Origin: Litoditis marina
Lineage: Eukaryota > Nematoda > Chromadorea > Rhabditida > Rhabditidae
Direction: 5' to 3'
DNA: 64,000 bases
Assembly: GCA_964036275.1 (NCBI GenBank)
Contig: OZ038434.1
Coordinates: forward strand, 704,560-768,559
A model generated the notes under the pieces. It was not told the origin of the DNA and did not search any database. It worked only from the letters and a program-made list of their open reading frames with translations. Shown one piece after another: positions 24,801 to 35,836 of the stretch. Position numbers and translations under genes: made by a program. Position 1 is the stretch's first letter, and each line of letters opens with the position of its first letter.

Positions 24801-26859
24801 TTCATCTACACTGTTTGTGATTAGAGACGAGAGCACGAGACAGAGAACAAAATGGTACCGTATATTCCTGACGGTAGACAATCCGTTGTATTCTGTAACC
24901 AGATCGGAGAATCCGCGCGGGTCTGAACACGCGCCCGCCTGACACCAACGCCACAATGACTAGAAATACTCTGATAAGTGGAAAGATATAACATACGTTG
25001 AGTGAACTATCGCACGAGCCTCAGGTGAACAATTTGAGCTATGAACTTCACAGCTCTGTCTAATTATATCATTATGTGAATAAGGAGAGAAAATTAAATA
25101 TATAAGCTCTACGTTAAGGTAAAGGGTTAAGGTAATCACTAATCAGTTGAGTTGTTAAGTTGACTTAAAAAATGTGTACAGAAAACATCATAGAACCTAA
25201 CTCTAAAAAACTTCACCATTCAGTGGCCACAATTCTAGGGACGCCCGTTTTAGCTAACTTTAGTTTTTTTATTTTGCAATTAGTCATATTAGTATTTTAT
25301 TGTGTTGTTGTGTATATATCAAACAATCGAGAAAACAAACTTACATATAGAAGTCTGAATTCGCGATCAGTACAGATGAGATTGGCTAGATGAGATACAT
25401 CCTAAAAAAGACACAAACACGTCGAAGAAAGAGTGAAATTGTGAAATAGAAACACTTAACAAAAATCACATAAAAAGCAAAAATGTGTCTCCGCGGTCCT
25501 CGGCAGGTTTACAGATACAGAACTCAGATGGTTTTCTATATTTTCTAAGTTCTAGTTCTACATCAGATTATCAAATTGAATTACAAGACGGAAAAGAAGT
25601 TCTTATACGTTTCTTAATTTACCAAACGTTCATTACTTTAATCCAAGTATCCAAGATTCGAGAGAGATTGCACGACTGTATTTTCTATATTCATTTCCAC
25701 ATTAACCAACCTTATACTGACTGAATTCCTCCTGCAACGTGTCCACAATTAACACCAACTCGTATGCCCTTTGTTCCGAATAAACATGACGGACGGCCGA
25801 TTTTATCTCAGTATTTTCTCTGTTCGTATCCAGGAGAATAGCCAATGCCTTGTGCAGATCTTCTGTTATCTGAAAGGATGAATATATCAATGGATCAAGA
25901 GAACTAGCCTCGTCAAAACTCGAAACATACCAATGATTAAATAGAGAGGTGGACTGGGTTGGACCTCTCGTATCGATATGCTTAGTAAGTTGTAGATTAG
26001 AGAAGATGATCCGCTATTCGGTTGTTGAACCTCCAAAAATTTTGATAACTTTGCCAATATAGAAGCAACAGACAATTTATGAAAAAAACATACATCGGAG
26101 AGAGAAACCCAAATATTCGATTGTGGATCCTGAGACAGATTGCTCAACGCTGCATGGAAATCCACATGAGTAGTTTCGACCACTGAAAAAGACTGTAGCT
26201 CCCCGCCGATCCATTGTTGTTTTGAACAAGTAACCAAATAATCATGTCATTGAATGTTTTCAACTTTTATGAATACTTTACCCAATGGAAATAGCTAACA
26301 AGACAAGAAAATGGGGAGAAAACCAGAGAACCAGACAAAAAATGTATCACAACCAACGAAGAGAATACTAGGAGTAGTCCTAATTAAATTATATAAACGC
26401 AAATCGCCACAACTGAACTCGAAACTAGGTTTGAGAAAATCAAGGCAACAAAAGCGGCCGAAATGCAGTTTTTATCCACGAATGTTTACTTCGATTATGA
26501 CACTAGCACTAGCAAAATCATTTTAAAGCTCCAGAGTGATTTTCCTTTGTAAGAACCGTACACAACGGAAAATATCTTCTTGAACCTGAAATCAATAACA
26601 TAAAGGGCCACGTCGCATGATCACGTGAAACGTGACCAATTAAGCCGTACTGAGAAGAACTACAATTTTGTTTCATTCTCCCCCTCTTCTCAATTATCGA
26701 GTACGACTCACAGTTCTTGAAGACGGTGTCGCCGTCGCCTCTGTCGACCTCGTTGTCCTCCAATATATTGAGACGTCTTTTGTCCGCCAAATCGCCCGGT
26801 CGAGTGGAGCGGGTGGACATCATACTCACATCCATGGACTGACAGAAAGAGGTTGACAT
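12874..26859 (-). CDS. NUP107: Nucleoporin NUP107, scaffold of the nuclear pore Y-complex
   Basis: Eighteen exons on the minus strand join with every phase matching into 743 residues: 26859-26712, 26182-26094, 25869-25711, 24922-24873, 24072-23928, 21897-21727, 21456-21254, 21141-21060, 20204-20037, 19740-19605, 17101-16998, 16713-16599, 16200-16111, 15888-15735, 14287-14170, 13680-13615, 13321-13169 and 12954-12874. The protein is an alpha-helical stack that binds NUP133 at its C-terminus in the Nup107-160 complex. Family landmarks include EDRLVRTVFSLVRCGKLDE (matching the vertebrate VRLLKYLFTLIRAGMTEE region), LREEWAELIDWFTTLL, YLSALEAAGFDRDTLAIL, RIDRLGWLLLNGERT, LNHRGWRF (vertebrate FVDGGWMV), LDLAVMLAEER and a final helix FFAKESLRHIMGLI. 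It is about 180 residues shorter than human NUP107, mainly at the N-terminus. The ATG follows directly after a splice acceptor. Introns are rich in foldback elements and a satellite. The assignment rests on many weak matches in conserved order; confidence is high for identity and good for the exon model. Confidence 0.88.
13515..13562. repeat. GAGAGG-rich microsatellite
   Basis: This is a purine tract of GAGA and GAGAGG units inside a NUP107 intron, simple repeat only. Confidence 0.85.
14569..15323. mobile_element. Non-autonomous DNA transposon with 3-bp TAA duplication (PIF/Harbinger-like)
   Basis: Terminal inverted repeats begin GGCAGGGTTCATACTTCCTG and match at both ends for about 35 bases. 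TAA flanks each side (14566-14568 and 15324-15326). A 3-bp TWA duplication is characteristic of PIF/Harbinger elements. The 755-bp interior has GCGACAGC-type subterminal repeats and no transposase frame. It lies in a NUP107 intron. Confidence 0.75.
15414..15637. repeat. Foldback element with about 80-bp arms
   Basis: The arms begin GCATGTCCCAGGGACATG and run through TGTCCCGGGACGGTACCAAG into TTACGGTAGAAATG, then repeat in inverted order after a spacer of about 60 bases. Each arm also contains smaller palindromes (TCCCGGGA). It ends less than 100 bases from the donor of NUP107 exon 14, in the downstream intron. Confidence 0.8.
15668..15728. repeat. TGAA and TA microsatellite
   Basis: About eight TGAA units are followed by TA and TAAA units. 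It abuts the donor site of NUP107 exon 15888-15735. Confidence 0.9.
17590..18930. repeat. Diverged tandem satellite, unit about 140 bp
   Basis: A motif of the type TGGCGCCGGGCGCGGGCGCC recurs at about 17800, 17939, 18078, 18217, 18357, 18497, 18645, 18777 and 18911, giving a constant period near 140 bases. The first three or four units also share the AT-rich spacer (GGAAAAACTA, GATTTAGCTGAAATTTG, GCGCCAAATATGAGATG). Later units keep only the GGCGCC core. The array fills much of the NUP107 intron between exons 19605 and 17101. Confidence 0.8.
19181..19553. repeat. Near-perfect palindrome, 152-bp arms and 69-base loop
   Basis: The left arm (19181-19332) begins AATTAGTAAAAAGTGGGGG and the right arm (19402-19553) is its reverse complement with few or no mismatches. 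The same 80-codon frame appears on both strands for this reason and is not a gene. It lies in the same NUP107 intron as the satellite. A recent foldback insertion or inverted duplication would explain the low divergence. Confidence 0.9.
20316..20740. mobile_element. MITE with 8-bp GATTATTT duplication (hAT-like)
   Basis: Identical 8-base copies GATTATTT flank the unit at 20316-20323 and 20733-20740. The 409-bp interior starts and ends with imperfect inverted repeats containing GACAACTCGTCCC, present twice at each end. An 8-bp duplication is typical of hAT elements. It has no coding frame and sits in a NUP107 intron. Confidence 0.65.
20758..20880 (-). mobile_element. Possible LINE 3' tail
   Basis: On the minus strand an AATAAAGCTTGTATTGTATTG end shows short ATTGT repeats after an AATAAA-like sequence, the same layout as the LINE tails at 8826 and 24095 but with a different unit. 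No reverse-transcriptase frame is recognised beside it. Confidence 0.35.
22590..23072. repeat. Dispersed repeat with C/G runs, copy B
   Basis: It shares ordered phrases with 7130-7555: CCCCCACT near the left, GGGGGCTGAACTTC, AAATGTTCACTTT and AAAAGTCCATGTTCC. It is nested within the 22066-23827 element. Confidence 0.65.
23182..23305. mobile_element. TTAA-flanked foldback MITE, copy 3
   Basis: TTAA occurs at both ends (23182-23185, 23302-23305). This copy is an almost perfect palindrome over its whole length, including the segments (CTCGGCGCGTCAGT) that are asymmetric in the other copies. It may therefore be a younger or gene-converted form. Confidence 0.9.
24095..24235 (-). mobile_element. 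LINE 3' end fragment, same family as 45.1-45.9 kb
   Basis: The minus-strand end AATAAATCAATCAAATC and the adjoining sequence (CAATTTGAGCAAGATG-type phrase on the plus strand) match the tail of the LINE at 45090-45190. Only the 3' end is present. It lies in a NUP107 intron. Confidence 0.6.
24240..24515. repeat. GGTTACC-rich foldback repeat, copy B
   Basis: The arms begin AACTAACCGGGTTTTTAGG and close with the complement AAAAACCCGGTTAG. Between them are many GGTAACC/GGTTACC motifs. Outer ends read GAATTC-like (CAATTCTAC, AGAATTCACC). It is similar to the repeat at 7838-8062. Confidence 0.7.
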
Positions 26860-26872
26860 CTGGAATAAGTCT
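26860..26872 (-). promoter_or_regulatory. Splice acceptor abutting the NUP107 start
   Basis: On the minus strand GACTTATTCCAG is followed directly by ATG at 26859, leaving no 5' UTR after the acceptor. A spliced leader or a 5' UTR intron must supply the rest of the leader. Confidence 0.6.
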
Positions 26873-27780
26873 AACTAGTGAAACACATACAAAATCACAT
26901 TACATGCAATACACCACATCATTTATAATTAATAACACGGCGTTCTCAAGAACAGCTTTATTAAATAAGGAACTCGCGTCCTCGATTTGAGACGCTCCGC
27001 AAATGATTCGCGTGAAAATAAGCGCGATACGCAGCGAATTAGTGCTGGCACCGTTCCAAATTGCAGTGGGATACAGTGTCCCGCCACGAAAACTTTGTGG
27101 ACGGAGCTCAATACAAGTTTAATCGCAAAAATTACTGTATGCGAGAACGCCGTGATAAGGTTGCGATTAAAATACCGATCCGAGTGGACGAAAAAATCAT
27201 TTTTCAAAAATCGCGCATTTTTCGAATTGCCGATGGAGCAACTCTGGCAGTAGAGCACACTTTGCAGCGCTGACTGGCATCATAAATGATTTCATGACAC
27301 CACCGACTTCGATTTTTAATCTATTTCAATTAGTTCAATTAAACTTAGGCTACTTTATTTTGCTCTGGTATCTCTATACTTTGCCTAAGACTCCCTTGAA
27401 AGTTGGGCCACTCCTGATCCTGTTCCTCGCCGATTTGAAACTAGACATATTAAGATTACGAGAGATTGTCACATCACAATTGCTTCACCAATCATGCTCC
27501 GGAATTGCTCATTATCTCGGAGTGAGAATGAGAACCATTACGATTTGAATACTTAACATTTCTGTGCGTTCTCTTCCACTCCATCCATTGTCCGCTTTGG
27601 CCTCCTATCATAAATAGTAAGAGAATCAAATGCACGTATGTTAATCATCATCGAATTTTTTTGTATTCAATGATGTCATGTACATATGCATAGTCTGTTT
27701 AGTGTCGCTCATCGATTCGCTACCAGGTTTTGTGCAGATTACTGTGCTTGTCTGGCATTTTCGAAATGTTTCAAGAATTT
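26873..27780. promoter_or_regulatory. Divergent intergenic region between NUP107 and ABCB9
   Basis: The two genes start 933 bases apart and point away from each other, so this region should hold both promoters or one shared promoter. The middle (about 26980-27260) is richer in CG dinucleotides than its surroundings. No TATA box or specific factor site is assigned. Confidence 0.5.
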
Positions 27781-27792
27781 TCATACTTTCAG
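27781..27792 (+). promoter_or_regulatory. Splice acceptor abutting the ABCB9 start
   Basis: TCATACTTTCAG ends at 27792 and the ATG begins at 27793. It fixes the start: the open frame continues upstream across the acceptor, but the homology to the transporter begins after it. Confidence 0.6.
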
Positions 27793-30700
27793 ATGGCTGT
27801 CATGAATATCCGCCTTCTCTCTCTTGTGGGTATATTTTGCCTAACAGATATAAGTTTATCCGTCATATCCCTAGGATTCTATTCCCAAACAGGATCATGT
27901 GATTTGAAAATGGTTTTGAATTATCTGTCTTTTCACGATGGGTACAACTTCATGGATAATCCGTTTGATTTCATTGTTCTGCTTCTTTTGCGGATTTCTT
28001 TTTTGATCTATGCGGTGGTTTGTACCCTCATGCAAAGGAGCAATGTTGTAAAGGTTTGTTTGTATAACTATCTAATCAGTTTTTGTTACTGCGATATTCT
28101 TTTCTATGATTATCTATACTCTGCTGGGTAGTCATGATATGAACGTTCCCATCATGGATAACTCAAATTGTTGGGGTTCAACGCAAGTAGAGTTCACACG
28201 AAACTCATAAACTATAACTGAAATTGTCACGTATCCTCACCCTCATCAATTTTCTGAATTTGAGCATAGTTTCAGACTCTCTACAAGCCCATGATTCTCT
28301 ATTCCATTTTCTGCTACTCTTTCACACTTGTGAAGCTACTGGTATTTGCTGAATCGCCACATATTCTCCTCTATTATGGTGTCTGGTTCTCGATTGCATG
28401 GTCTATTTTGGCAGCAGTGTTGTTCAGTCTGCTGTGGTATACTGTGATAACTAATCATCCACTCAACTATTCACGTCTCATCGAAGCAGTCTCATCCGAG
28501 AATGTAACAACAGAAAGTGGAGAACCCACAACTGGATCAGGTCTGCAGTAAGCTTTTTAGGTTGGACTTTTCACATCGGTGAGAGGAATAATGCAAGTCA
28601 TTCTTTTGCTCTGCGCACAGCAGAAGAATGACTTCACCGCACGTGCGTTTCACCGGCAATTTAGAGACCTTTGTTTCTTTCTACATTTGAGTAGTTTTAT
28701 TTCTTATTTTTTCTCAAAGAGAAAATACTATCAATTTTCCAGATTCAGCCACGAGCGATGTTCCCAAAGTGAAAACGGCCACACATGTCAGACGTCTTGT
28801 GTCGTATTGTATTCGGGAATGGCCGTGGTTTGCAAGTGGATTCGTCTTTCTATTCATCTATGCACTAGGCTAGTTTCAACTCATTGAGTATCAAGTGGAA
28901 ATGGTTGAACGTTGGAAAGTTGACTCAACGTTTTTGTTCGGTATCAGTGTAAAGATTTTTGATTGTTTCTTGCCTGTAGGCATCCTATTGTTTACTGACC
29001 ATTCGTTTTTAGCCCGAGTGTTCGTTCCGTCCATGATTGGAAATGTGATTGATGATATTTCCCAGAAGAAAGGGTTTTCCGCTTTGGTTCGATCTGTTAT
29101 TCTTATGTCCGTATTAATGTTTACAAGGTCAGTTTAGTTTCTTTCTTTGTTTTTCGGCTCTATTAGGGCTGTATGCTTCATTGCAAATTGATGTACGGCG
29201 TAAGTGTTTCTACTCCGCCTCTTCACTGTCATAGTTGCTTCCAGTTCTGTGTTCGCGGGTCTGCGTGGAAGTTGTTTCATTTATGCCACTTCTCGCGTCT
29301 ATCGTCAGATAAGGAATGATCTCTTCGGGTCTCTGGTCAAACAGGAAATAGCCTTCTTCGATGTGACCAAATCCGGTACGTTTCGTGTATCTTCTGTTGT
29401 TTCAGCGCTGTGAGAGAATTATGACTGAAATAGTTGAGCACTAAATCGCAGTCATTTTCTATTCTTTTTCATGGTGGACTGACATTACATGAGTTCGTGG
29501 TCTGCATATGGAGATAGAATGGAAGAGATAAAGATATAGAGAACGAACAATAAAGATAGAAACTATCACAATACAAGCAACTTGAGAGTGCGAGTTTGGC
29601 CTATGCGGTTCCTGTCCCTGAACTGATGATACTCGCAGGTGAAATGGTGTCTCGTCTGACTTCTGACTGCCAAACGGTGTCTGCCACTGTTTCTACGAAT
29701 CTAAATGTTTTCCTCAGAAATATGGTCATGGTTATTGGAACATTGGCATTCATGTTTGTTCTTTCGTGGAGACTAGCTACAGTGAGTTAACTTCGGATCG
29801 GGATACTATGCAAGTTTATTTTGTAAATTATCTATCTCATTGATAAAAAGGGATGCCGTAAAAAAAGTGATTCTTCCGTTTTTCTTCGTAAGAGTTTCCT
29901 CTGAGCAGTTGGTTGACTCTTTTAGTTATCAAATAGAGACCCTTCCATACGCCGTTGCAGTCGGCCAGCATGACTATTCAACTTTCCTATCGATTTGAGA
30001 TTTGTGTGCGGGTCTTTTTGAGGTTTCGTGTCTGGGCACAAATCCTAGTTTGAGTTTCGAGTTCGACTTCAACAATCTTAATGCGTTTGCTTCCTCGTGG
30101 GAAATACTATTCAAGTGGAATAGTGTCTCATTTGTTCTCTTTCAGATGACGTGTATTGCCATGCCGACTATCGGCTTCTTTTCCCAGTGGTTTGGAGCAT
30201 TTTTCGACGTGAGCACTCTCCTTATCATTTGGAGTGTATTGTCACAGTAGTTTTACTATTAGCGTTCTCAATAGAACTGAGTGGGACTATGAATGGTCTG
30301 TGATAACAAGTAATTCCTCTCTACTCTCTTTTGTGAAAAAATTCTCTAGCCGATCCTTATTCCATTTCAATTCTATACACGAATGCAGAAGAAATCTGAG
30401 TTGTTTCAGCGTATTTCTGAGAAAGTGCAAGATACAGTGGGGAAAGCTAATCATGTCGCTGAAGAGGTTTTGTCTACTATGCGAACTGTTAGGTGAGCCT
30501 ATTTTGAAGCCAGTACCAATGATATTGTTCAAACATACAGATATGCTATTTTTTCTTACGAAGGAACCCATTTTCTGTCTAGTACGTAAAAATGATTCAT
30601 TTTTGTAGAAAATGTCCACACTCCTCTTTCTAAAATGCACTATGCGCTGCTGAGGCAGTACCCGGATTTGTTCTAGCTAGGCCCACTCCTTGGTTTAGTT

Positions 30701-33700
30701 GTTGCGGATATGTTGTGTTTGCAGTATTCAAAAATAATGTTATATACCGAGTGCAGATGTATTCTCTAAGTATGCGAGTTCAAGAGAATGTGAATATTTC
30801 TCGAAGAGGTCTGGGAATTCTGTTTATTACTTGTGGTTGTATATCAAATATAAATATTCTCTATGCAGTTTCGGTTGTTTTGTTATTTATTTGTTCATTT
30901 TGCAGATCTTTTGCCTCCGAACAACGGGAAGCAGCTCGATTCGAGGATCACCTAGATAAGACTCTGAACATCTCAAAGAAACGGTTGGTCTTAGTTATGA
31001 TCAGAATACATCGGTATTCATTCTAATAGAAAGAATTGACGATGCTGATATAGTGGTTGTTTATCAATTAAACTCTTCTGTCATCTTTATATAAGTGAGA
31101 AATTGATTTTAAATATCAAAATGAACGCAATTGTTAGCTCTGCTATGTGTTCAGCTTAATAGTGGGGCTGGGGAAGAGTAGTGTCAATCTATGGGTCCAT
31201 TGTATGAGGTCTTTTGGTGGTGATGTAGTGGTTAGCGTTCGGTTGTCGCTCCACATGACGTGGGTTCGTTCCCCGCTCGCCGCGGTATCTATACGGCGGG
31301 TGGTAGAAACTGGTAATAAAGCTCATCCAAGCTTAGGGACAGTCCTCCTACAGTTGATTATGAGAACGCTGTGTTCGTATAATTCCTTGAGTAACGCAAC
31401 ATACGGCTTTAATGTTTATTCTAGAAAACTATTATTCTTATTTGTATTCAAGGGCCCTGGTCTATATGGGCTACACCTGGACAACGGAAATGTGTGATAG
31501 TGTGATATTGATTGCCGTTTTGTTCTATGGAGGACATCTTGTCATGGATGGTGAGATGGTGTAAACGGAAAAAGATCAACGAACATTTTTGATTCATTAC
31601 TGCACACCGAACGATAACTTCAAGTATTACCTAAATAATACTGAATGCCATACTTTAAAATAGAAATTCAAATAGTAGAATAGCAGAGGTCAGCTTGGTG
31701 TATCAATTTGACATGATATTCTATGATTAAGTTATCATATCAAACTTCGATTCAGAATAAGCTGAAATGAGTATATACTGATTCAGGTAAACTTTCTGCC
31801 GGTCAGCTGATCACCTTCATGTTGTACCAACTTCAACTGGGAGATAATCTGGCAGTGAGTCTGTTTCATTTCGTACACGAAATGGCAAATTGTACTCGTT
31901 TTTCAAGCACAAATGACAAAATCGTACTTCAGTAAGATTTTATATTTTCATTTTCATTCATTCACGTATCTTTGTTACAAGGATAGGTTTGTAACGGTGA
32001 TCATCTTACATTATTTGTCATTGTCAAAGATTGACGTTGTCCAATTAGTCAGAAAAAAACACCGGTAACGTACCCTTTCTCCTTTCGTTTGCAAAATAAT
32101 GAAGTTTGCCGTATTTCAATCAATCAAAACCGGGTTTCTTCCTGCAAACCAGTCACACCCGGCTGGTGTGTGGACCAAATGTTCCCCTACAATTATCAAC
32201 TCCTGATTGACACACGAGCACTCAAGGAAACATTCGGCTGTCTCATTCGTATCTGTTATTCCGGTTTCATTCATATTCTTATTCCAGCAAATCGGTTGGG
32301 TGTTCTCTGGTCTCATGGAAGCTGTAGGAGCATCGCGAAAAGTGAGTCAGACGTGGGTTCATCTAGACTGGGTTTGACAGCGTCGTATGTTATTCCTTAC
32401 AACCTTCTATCAGGTTTTCGAGTACATGTTCCGTGAGCCAGAAATGCCTCTGAATGGAAAAGTGCGTCCGGTTGTGAACGGACGAATCGAATTGGATGAC
32501 GTCTTTTTCACGTACCCATCTCGACCCAACAACCCAATCCTCAAGGTAACTACTCCCACCGTTGACCCTCTTACCCTATGTGGTGAGGATGTATGAGTAC
32601 GTTCTAATTTCTAATGTTCTCAGATACGTTTTCTCAAGTGTCTTCATCTGACTTATTCACAAGTTCCCGATTTTCTCGACCCTTTCAAATTCTCGAAATG
32701 CCGGGCTATTAAATGAAAGAGGAGCCGCAGCTAATACATCAGAATCAGATGTATCTCTGGCCATGTGGTCGAGGTCGTATTATGTTTTCAGCGACTTGAG
32801 AATATTTTTACGCAACTCAGCAACGGACAAGATACAGACGTCTTGTAGTTTGTAGTTTGATCAGTGTGTTTGAGGGCCTGAACCTGACGGTGGGTGCGGG
32901 TGAAACAGTGGCTCTGGTGGGTCCCAGTGGTGGAGGGAAATCATCGATTGTCTCCCTCATTCAACACTTCTATGAGCCGAGCAGCGGAGAAATCAGACTC
33001 GACGGGGTCTCAGTCAGGGATATCTGCCACAATTATCTACACGAGAGGGTAGGCAACTTATCTACATAGATAATATCACGGCGTGAATTTATGTTATTTG
33101 GGCCCAAGACAAGGGAAATATTTCACCTCGTGTTTGGTTCAAGAAAATCACCAATATTGTACTACAACATGCCGAGGTTCATAAACAGCGGAACATGGAG
33201 ACTATATTCTGTGTTTTTTCTATTTCCCATGTTTTATGTTCTTAGCTCTGATCTAGCGATCCCGTTTCTCACAGTATATCGGTGGCTGCAGTTAACAGTG
33301 ATCCGAGTGGTTAGGCCAGGATTTATCAGTATGATAATGCTCAACCGATAGTGTAGTGATTGAAACCAGGCAAGGGGTATTGTTTAGTGCTCGACAGCTA
33401 TACCTACTTCTGCTGATTTCGTGTTGTATTTCAGATAGCGCTGGTGGCGCAGGAGCCAATCCTGTACGGGGGTTCGATCCGATCGAATATTCTGTATGGC
33501 TGTGATTGGGCTACCGAGGAAGACATGCTAAACGTATCCAGGATGGCCAATGTACACGATTTCGTCATGGAGTTAGACAAGGGATATGACACTCTTTGTG
33601 GAGAGAAGGGGGTACAGATGTCAGGTGAGATCACTTGTCTTACTAATAATATTATATATTAGTAATATTTTACGGCAACTTTTCAGCCGTATCCATATGT

Positions 33701-35836
33701 TACTTCATTGAGGTAATACACGAATTGAAATTCCACCGTGGAGGGACTATTAATAGCGGATGGATATAGGGATGTGTGAGCTCATGCAGTCCGGCAGATA
33801 GGTACCGCTGCGAGCTAGGTTGGAACCCAGGTCATTTAGAGCGACAGTCGAAACCCCGAAACCACTTGTACAACTAGTGTTCTTGTGTTTCTAATTGGTC
33901 GATATCACATTTTCTTTTTTATTGAGTAAAACTTCATCGATGTGTCAAATAAATGAATAGCCATATTGGCGAGAAAATCGGATGAGTATTTGAGTATTAG
34001 GAAAGAGCAAGCTCTGAACTTCGACTTTCATTCCTATTTCTAATAGAACTGGCCGAGTTGAGAACTATGGTATATTTGTTTATATTTGTTTTGCAGGTGG
34101 TCAGAAACAACGTATAGCCATAGCTCGAGCTCTTGTTCGCAAACCGAGTGTTCTGATATTGGACGAAGCGACCAGTGCACTCGACACCGAGTCAGAATCG
34201 TTGGTTCAGGAGGCATTGAACAGGTTGGACGGTTATCTATTCGGAGGGGGAGATTCAATCTGAGGGGCAGGTCACAGGTCTACGATGAGCTTTTTACCAA
34301 GAAAACATTATAGTTCGTTTCACCCATCGATTGCAGCCAGGTACAGTACATTTTAGTGGGCGGAGTCAATTCTGTTGAAAAGTTTCCAACAGCGACCAGC
34401 CTAATCAAAATTGTGCACCAGCTGGGTATTGAACTCAGCTGGGATAGGTGGCGCGGCGCCCACAAGCAGCCGTCCATCTGAACATGGTGGTGGAAATAAA
34501 AACAGTCATATCCGACCATCTTTTCTGGCTGATTTTCAAACCTAATTTTATCGCACAAAAAGTTGTTTTAATTACTCCCCGATTAGGTGGTAACCTTTTG
34601 TATACAGAATATGTGCAAAAAACTCAAAATAACCACTTTTTGGATTTTTATTTGTAATGAAAAGACTGGCAAGCTGTCAGATCAGTCGCCCGCAATGTAG
34701 GGGCGCTCGGCCAGCATGGCTGACTGCTATCGACATCGGAAATCGTGCTTCCCGGAAAACCCCCTGAATTTTCGGGGAAATCACTTTTCGGGGAGCGAAC
34801 GGGGAAAAATCGGGTAAGAAGTGAGGAACGAACCCCGAAAGCTTGAGGATTTTCGGGGAAAAGGTGGGGAAACGGCCTGAAAAAACCCTGAATTTGCGGG
34901 GAATTCACCTTCAGCCACTTTTCAGGATTTTCCCCCCTTTAATTCGGGGAACGATTCATGAATCGTTCCCCGAACGAACGGGGAGCGAACCCCGAAAAAT
35001 CCCCGAAAAATATTCTCCTGTGGATGGGTGAAACGAATTCTTTTGCAATTTCATAACGAGTGTCAACTACTGCATGTATTTATTTATTGGATGATGTTTA
35101 CAGTATCAATGTAAAAAGAGAGAAATGAGAAGAAAGTGGCGCCTACTAGTTGCCAGTCTTCTGAGAAGACTAGTGGTAGTGCGCTGTCCACCCACACCCA
35201 CTTACATTTGTATCTTCAGAATAATGTTTGAAATGCTCGAGTTGTAATGTAAAAGTTTGTTGAAGTTATCCTAGGTACAGTTGAGCAATGTACACCAATC
35301 GATATTTCATAGAAGTTCATGTAATTTTCTAGATACAGTATTTAGTAGAATGTTTGTTCTAGATGTGCTCGTGAGCGTACTGTATTGATTATTGCCCATC
35401 GCCTCTCGACCATTGAGAAAGCAGATCGTATTGCAGTTATTCAGAAGGGATGTTTGATGCAGGTCAGGTTCATTATATGGGTGAAAAACAGTCGTACTAG
35501 TTATTCGAAAATAGAAGTCTGTCTCTGTGCTCTGAAGTTTTTAAAATGAGAAGCAGGATACTATCTGGAGTTTATTTATTCTTATAGTTGGTATTGTTCT
35601 CCTAGACCTGATGGTATTCCTATCATCACTATTCCAAGCTCCTAACTGATCTTTGTGGGGATCCTTTTGCTTTAAAAAATTGATTGATATATCTATTTTA
35701 ACAAAAAAAAACATATTTTGTCTTTCAGAGTGGTACTCACAGAGAACTAATGGAGGACAAAGAAGGACTGTACTACTCCCTCGTTTCTCGTCAAATGACC
35801 GCATCAACCAGTGATTTAGAATCACAGCTGATTTGA
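27793..35836 (+). CDS. ABCB9: ABCB9/TAPL-like half transporter of the lysosomal membrane
   Basis: Eighteen exons: 27793-28053, 28276-28540, 28743-28868, 29013-29127, 29245-29375, 29639-29781, 30146-30208, 30389-30492, 30906-30983, 31453-31550, 31787-31854, 32288-32341, 32414-32545, 32821-33048, 33435-33624, 34097-34223, 35363-35462 and 35729-35836. They give about 796 residues (human ABCB9 has 766). The homodimer exports peptides into lysosomes using ATP. Residues 1-175 form four hydrophobic helices, the TMD0 that targets TAPL to lysosomes. The six-helix core follows, with [11 protein letters not shown] and NVFLRNMV matching the family. The nucleotide-binding domain has Walker [11 protein letters not shown]-loop VAQEP, signature SGGQKQR, Walker [13 protein letters not shown] and H-loop IAHRLS, so it should be ATPase-competent. 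Intron 3 uses a GC donor. The acceptor of exon 14 is uncertain: the only phase-correct site adds about 15 residues not expected in the family. Confidence 0.9.
31217..31283 (+). repeat. tRNA-derived sequence (SINE head or tRNA pseudogene)
   Basis: A-box-like TGTAGTGGTTAGCG and B-box GGGTTCGTTCC are at tRNA spacing. The T arm (GTGGG/CCCGC) and a seven-pair acceptor stem (GTGGTGA with TCGCCGC, using G-T pairs) can form, but the D arm is short and no clean anticodon stem is found. A related sequence is at 33800-33880. It lies in an ABCB9 intron, so a tRNA-derived SINE is more likely than a working tRNA. Confidence 0.55.
33800..33880 (-). repeat. tRNA-derived SINE-like sequence, second copy
   Basis: On the minus strand an A-box-like ACAAGTGGTTTCGG and B-box GGGTTCCAACC flank CTGTCGCTCTAAATGAC, which matches TTGTCGCTCCACATGAC of the copy at 31217. 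Divergence is considerable. Confidence 0.5.
34314..35037. mobile_element. Foldback element with TTCGTTTCACCCATC termini
   Basis: The two ends are inverted copies of TTCGTTTCACCCATC. The right half is packed with CGGGGAA/TTCCCCG motifs in both orientations and can fold extensively. Target duplication is unclear. It interrupts the ABCB9 intron between exons 34223 and 35363. Confidence 0.6.

Noticed and set aside
31217..31283. Functional tRNA gene
   Set aside because: A and B boxes and an acceptor stem are present, but there is no good anticodon stem and the D arm is short. A related diverged copy nearby suggests a SINE.
31147..31497. 116-codon frame in an ABCB9 intron
   Set aside because: It spans the tRNA-like repeat and has no domain. 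Exons on both sides join without it.
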